A stretch of DNA of 64,000 nt, taken from IMG/VR virus record IMGVR_UViG_3300020442_000007, positions 62,001-126,000 of that record, one strand, 5' to 3'. The stretch comes from a virus. The notes under the pieces were generated by a model that did not search any database, was not told the DNA's origin, and saw only the letters and a list, made by a program, of their open reading frames with translations. Shown piece by piece: positions 61,785-64,000 of this stretch. Position 1 is the first letter of the stretch; every line of letters begins with the position of its first letter. The position numbers were made by a program, and so were the translations under genes.

Positions 61785-63257
61785 TTATGTAACCAATCCT
61801 GATTGCTCAACACATTTCTTTTTCATGGTGTCGTCTGTTGCACTTTTTTCTTCAGTTTTTGTTGCAGTATCTGCCACTGTAGTTGATGTAGTGCCTTTAG
61901 CTGTACCAACAGGATTAACAATAGCAATACTTGCATCTGTTGCAATAGAATTATGCGATTCTGGAGAATAATTTTCGTGTCCTGCCCAAGGTTCGACTTG
62001 TGGTGACCTTGTAGGTGCTTTGGCATCTGTTGCTGTTGCCGCTGGAGGTCCGTTCATATCAATTTTGTCAGCTGTTTCAAGGTGGTGTTTACTTGTAATA
62101 TTACTTGTTCCACCGCATGTAATTTTTCCGTCTGCACTTACTTTCACTTCCCAATTTCCGCCTGCTGTAGTTTGCTTAATGTCTTTTGCCGCTGTTATAT
62201 TAATATTCCTTCCGGCTTCAATATTAATATCCCTGTCTGCTGTAATATTGTAATCATTCTCAGTATGCACACTGACACTATCTTTTGCGTAGATATCAAT
62301 TTTTCCGTTTGATGTTAATTCAATCCATGTTGTTCCTCTTGCATTTGCAATGTAAATTAAGTCTTCAGAATTATGCATTAAAATCTGATGACCTGTTCTT
62401 GTTTGCAAACGTATTAATTCATTTCTTGGAATAGTAGGATCTCCGCCTTTTTCCATACTTTCCACATTAGCATATTCAGGTCCTGAACTAGATGCCGGAC
62501 CTTTTCTTAAAAAGTTTGCATCTCCGTCATCCATTACAAATGATGAACCGCCTAACCTTGATGCAGGAACTTGTGATTGCGATCCTAAATTTCCATATTT
62601 GTATTTTGGTGCGCCTGGACGTCTATCATAAGGTCCGGGTGTACTCCAACCAAACACCATGCTAGGTAATTCTCGTCTTGCACTAGACGAAGACACACCT
62701 CTGGTATTATCGCCTATTAATCCTGCATTAGTAAGTCTAGTTTCTAGATCGGTGTTTACAGGTTTTACAAATTTCGTAGGGTCATTTCCTTTATGTTTAG
62801 CAAGTTTTTTATTATATTCACCGACAGGTAAATTTTTTGATTTATCTTTATCGTTGAAAGTAGTTGATGCATATCCTGGAATTTGAAAATTCATAAATTC
62901 ATCTGGTACACATCCAATCCAATATCCCATAGATATGTTACCCTCAACAAATATTACTAAAACAATATTTCCCACATCCGGTGGTACTGCCCACATACCA
63001 TAGCTTTGTTGTGAAAACTTGTATCCTTCATTTTCTGTGTTAGCATTAAATGGAGTTACGCCGTAAAATCCTGGTAAGTATTTTACTTGTGCAGTTTGCC
63101 CTGTAGTTTCAGCATTGTTACCTTCTTCAGTAACCTTAAGAATTTCTACTTCTAGACCTCCCATATACGTAGTATCTAGATGACTTACTATTCTAGCTAA
63201 AAAAGGACCAGGATCACCTTTAAGATCTATACTACTAGTTCTTGATTCAACAGCCAT
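61785..63257 (-). CDS. 5: gp5-like baseplate hub/spike protein (OB-fold and beta-helix)
   Basis: A 490-residue protein. N-terminal part (residues about 15-130: GPFLARIVSHLDTTYMGGLE, then VKYLPGFYGVTPF and GMWAVPPDVGNIVLVIFVEG) is the OB-fold domain of gp5/VgrG proteins. Residues about 285-395 (GHQILMHNSEDLIYIANARG, TSNGKIDIYAKDSVSVHTEN, DRDINIEAGRNINITAAKD) form the repetitive beta-helix needle. The lysozyme domain found in T4 gp5 is absent: no glycosidase catalytic motif is present, only a linker of Gly/Ser between. The C-terminal tail is Thr/Ala-rich. It overlaps the adjacent structural gene by one base. Confidence 0.85.
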   Translation of the reverse strand: MAVESRTSSIDLKGDPGPFLARIVSHLDTTYMGGLEVEILKVTEEGNNAETTGQTAQVKYLPGFYGVTPFNANTENEGYKFSQQSYGMWAVPPDVGNIVLVIFVEGNISMGYWIGCVPDEFMNFQIPGYASTTFNDKDKSKNLPVGEYNKKLAKHKGNDPTKFVKPVNTDLETRLTNAGLIGDNTRGVSSSSARRELPSMVFGWSTPGPYDRRPGAPKYKYGNLGSQSQVPASRLGGSSFVMDDGDANFLRKGPASSSGPEYANVESMEKGGDPTIPRNELIRLQTRTGHQILMHNSEDLIYIANARGTTWIELTSNGKIDIYAKDSVSVHTENDYNITADRDINIEAGRNINITAAKDIKQTTAGGNWEVKVSADGKITCGGTSNITSKHHLETADKIDMNGPPAATATDAKAPTRSPQVEPWAGHENYSPESHNSIATDASIAIVNPVGTAKGTTSTTVADTATKTEEKSATDDTMKKKCVEQSGLVT

Positions 63258-64000
63258 TACGTGCCTCCATGGTCGATTTGATTTTCTTCATTACCTTCAA
63301 TATAAAGAGCATTCTGCGATTTAGATGGTTGTGTAGGATTAGTTATTTCTAAGCCGTCCACTGTTTTAGTTTTTTGTGCTTGATTTTGTTCTTTCTTAGG
63401 TTCTTCCTGATTTCTACGTCTAATTAAATTTAATGTTTGTTCAAACTTACCACCACTAAATTCACTTGTGACGCCAATACATTGGTATAATCCACTAAAT
63501 GCTTTTGTAGGTATAGTTTTTCCGTTAAATTGCATAAATCCCTCATCACGTAAATCAAACGGAGTTCTAAAATTTAAAATACAATCTATTTCTGAGCTTT
63601 GATAATCTGCACTTCCATCTTTTGTTATATTAATAAATTCAGTTTGTTCTGCTGTATAATTTCCTACACCACTATCTGTAATCCAGTACGGATCTCCCCA
63701 AATTTTTAAATCAACTTCTATTAAATCTGCTGGACTGTCTAACAAAGCTTCACTGAATTGTCTTGCTACTTGTACTTCGCTCCATTCTTGAGCTCCTCCA
63801 CCAGTAGTTGTAACGGTTTTTTTAGATTTTTCTGATACTTTTGCAACCCCTTCTGGTGGTAATACTTTTGCATCTCCTTCGTTTTGTTTGTTAGGAGCTT
63901 CTTTATCCGCCTTAACAGCAGCTCCTTGTGAACTTGTCTTACTATCTTTGGATGCTTGTCCTCTTTGAGCACCAATACCTACAAAAAAAGCATTATTAAA
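63257..64000 (-). CDS. Baseplate/tail structural protein, C-terminal part (continues beyond the window)
   Basis: The stop is at 63257, and the frame is open to the end of the window without any stop (the first Met candidate at 63745 is only a TTG inside the open frame), so this is the C-terminal part of a larger gene. The visible 248 residues contain a basic, Ser/Lys-rich low-complexity stretch (SEKSKKTVTTTGGG), then EWSEVQVARQFSEALLDSPA and KIWGDPYWITDSGVGNY, and finish with YQCIGVTSEFSGGKFEQTL, NLIRRRNQEEPKK. The last block is typical of the strand-rich ends of tail and baseplate hub proteins. The identity is uncertain; a hub (gp27-like) or large tail protein is possible. Confidence 0.7.
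   Translation of the reverse strand, partial: FNNAFFVGIGAQRGQASKDSKTSSQGAAVKADKEAPNKQNEGDAKVLPPEGVAKVSEKSKKTVTTTGGGAQEWSEVQVARQFSEALLDSPADLIEVDLKIWGDPYWITDSGVGNYTAEQTEFINITKDGSADYQSSEIDCILNFRTPFDLRDEGFMQFNGKTIPTKAFSGLYQCIGVTSEFSGGKFEQTLNLIRRRNQEEPKKEQNQAQKTKTVDGLEITNPTQPSKSQNALYIEGNEENQIDHGGT

Noticed and set aside
1-64000. tRNA genes, integrase or lysogeny genes
   Set aside because: I looked through all the intergenic gaps and found no tRNA cloverleaf and no recognisable integrase; nothing supports a temperate lifestyle in this window.
1-64000. A cyanophage identity
   Set aside because: The structural genes resemble marine T4-like phages in general, but no photosynthesis, phycobilisome or other cyanophage-specific genes are visible here; the rest of the genome could change this.

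Overview
The window looks like about 64 kb of a T4-like marine myovirus genome. Evidence: a syntenic T4-type baseplate block on the minus strand (gp5-like spike, PAAR tip, gp25, gp6, a giant structural protein, tail fibres with a collar domain); T4-style late promoter octamers (TATAAATA / GATAAATAC) in front of structural genes; A+T-rich DNA; almost no non-coding sequence; and stop/start overlaps nearly everywhere. The largest gap is 173 bases (11496-11668), so no stretch over 300 bases lacks a gene. I found no tRNA, CRISPR array, insertion sequence or integrase. No photosynthesis genes are visible, so nothing here points to a cyanobacterial host. The tricarboxylate transporter genes, sulfate-activation-like enzymes and A+T richness suggest a heterotrophic marine bacterium, perhaps an alphaproteobacterium; this is inference.

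Layout. (1) 65-4522, plus: small phage-conserved genes, a 2OG-Fe(II) oxygenase-like protein and a late tail-fibre-like protein. (2) 4561-7550, plus: an early-type operon with a P-loop-like protein, a GNAT-like protein, a small membrane protein, a class IV aminotransferase and a minimal adenylate-forming enzyme. (3) 7533-11495, minus: two sulfotransferase-like P-loop proteins, an SGNH hydrolase, a 2OG oxygenase and a methyltransferase. (4) 11669-19207, plus: TctC and TctA transporter genes, then 2OG oxygenases, an APS-kinase-like protein, a nucleotidyltransferase, a methyltransferase and small membrane proteins; 19248-19976 is a separate late-type gene. (5) 19978-33069, minus: a 13-kb early-type operon starting at a perfect sigma-70 consensus promoter, with four radical SAM proteins, glycosyltransferases, P-loop proteins and a methyltransferase. 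(6) 33137-64000, minus: the late structural region, including one 15.6-kb gene.

How it may work together. Regions 2-5 read as an accessory programme for modifying small molecules or surface glycans: sugar transfer, possible sulfate activation and transfer, hydroxylation, methylation and radical chemistry. The radical SAM operon is the best candidate for an undescribed system: it is under a host-type promoter, contains two proteins that share one auxiliary cysteine module at opposite ends, and includes a P-loop/radical SAM fusion. The tctC-tctA pair is a likely auxiliary metabolic module. Two of the three perfect sigma-70 promoters sit so close to the start codon that the mRNA would be leaderless. 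The structural region has its own late promoters and encodes the host-contact end of the virion.
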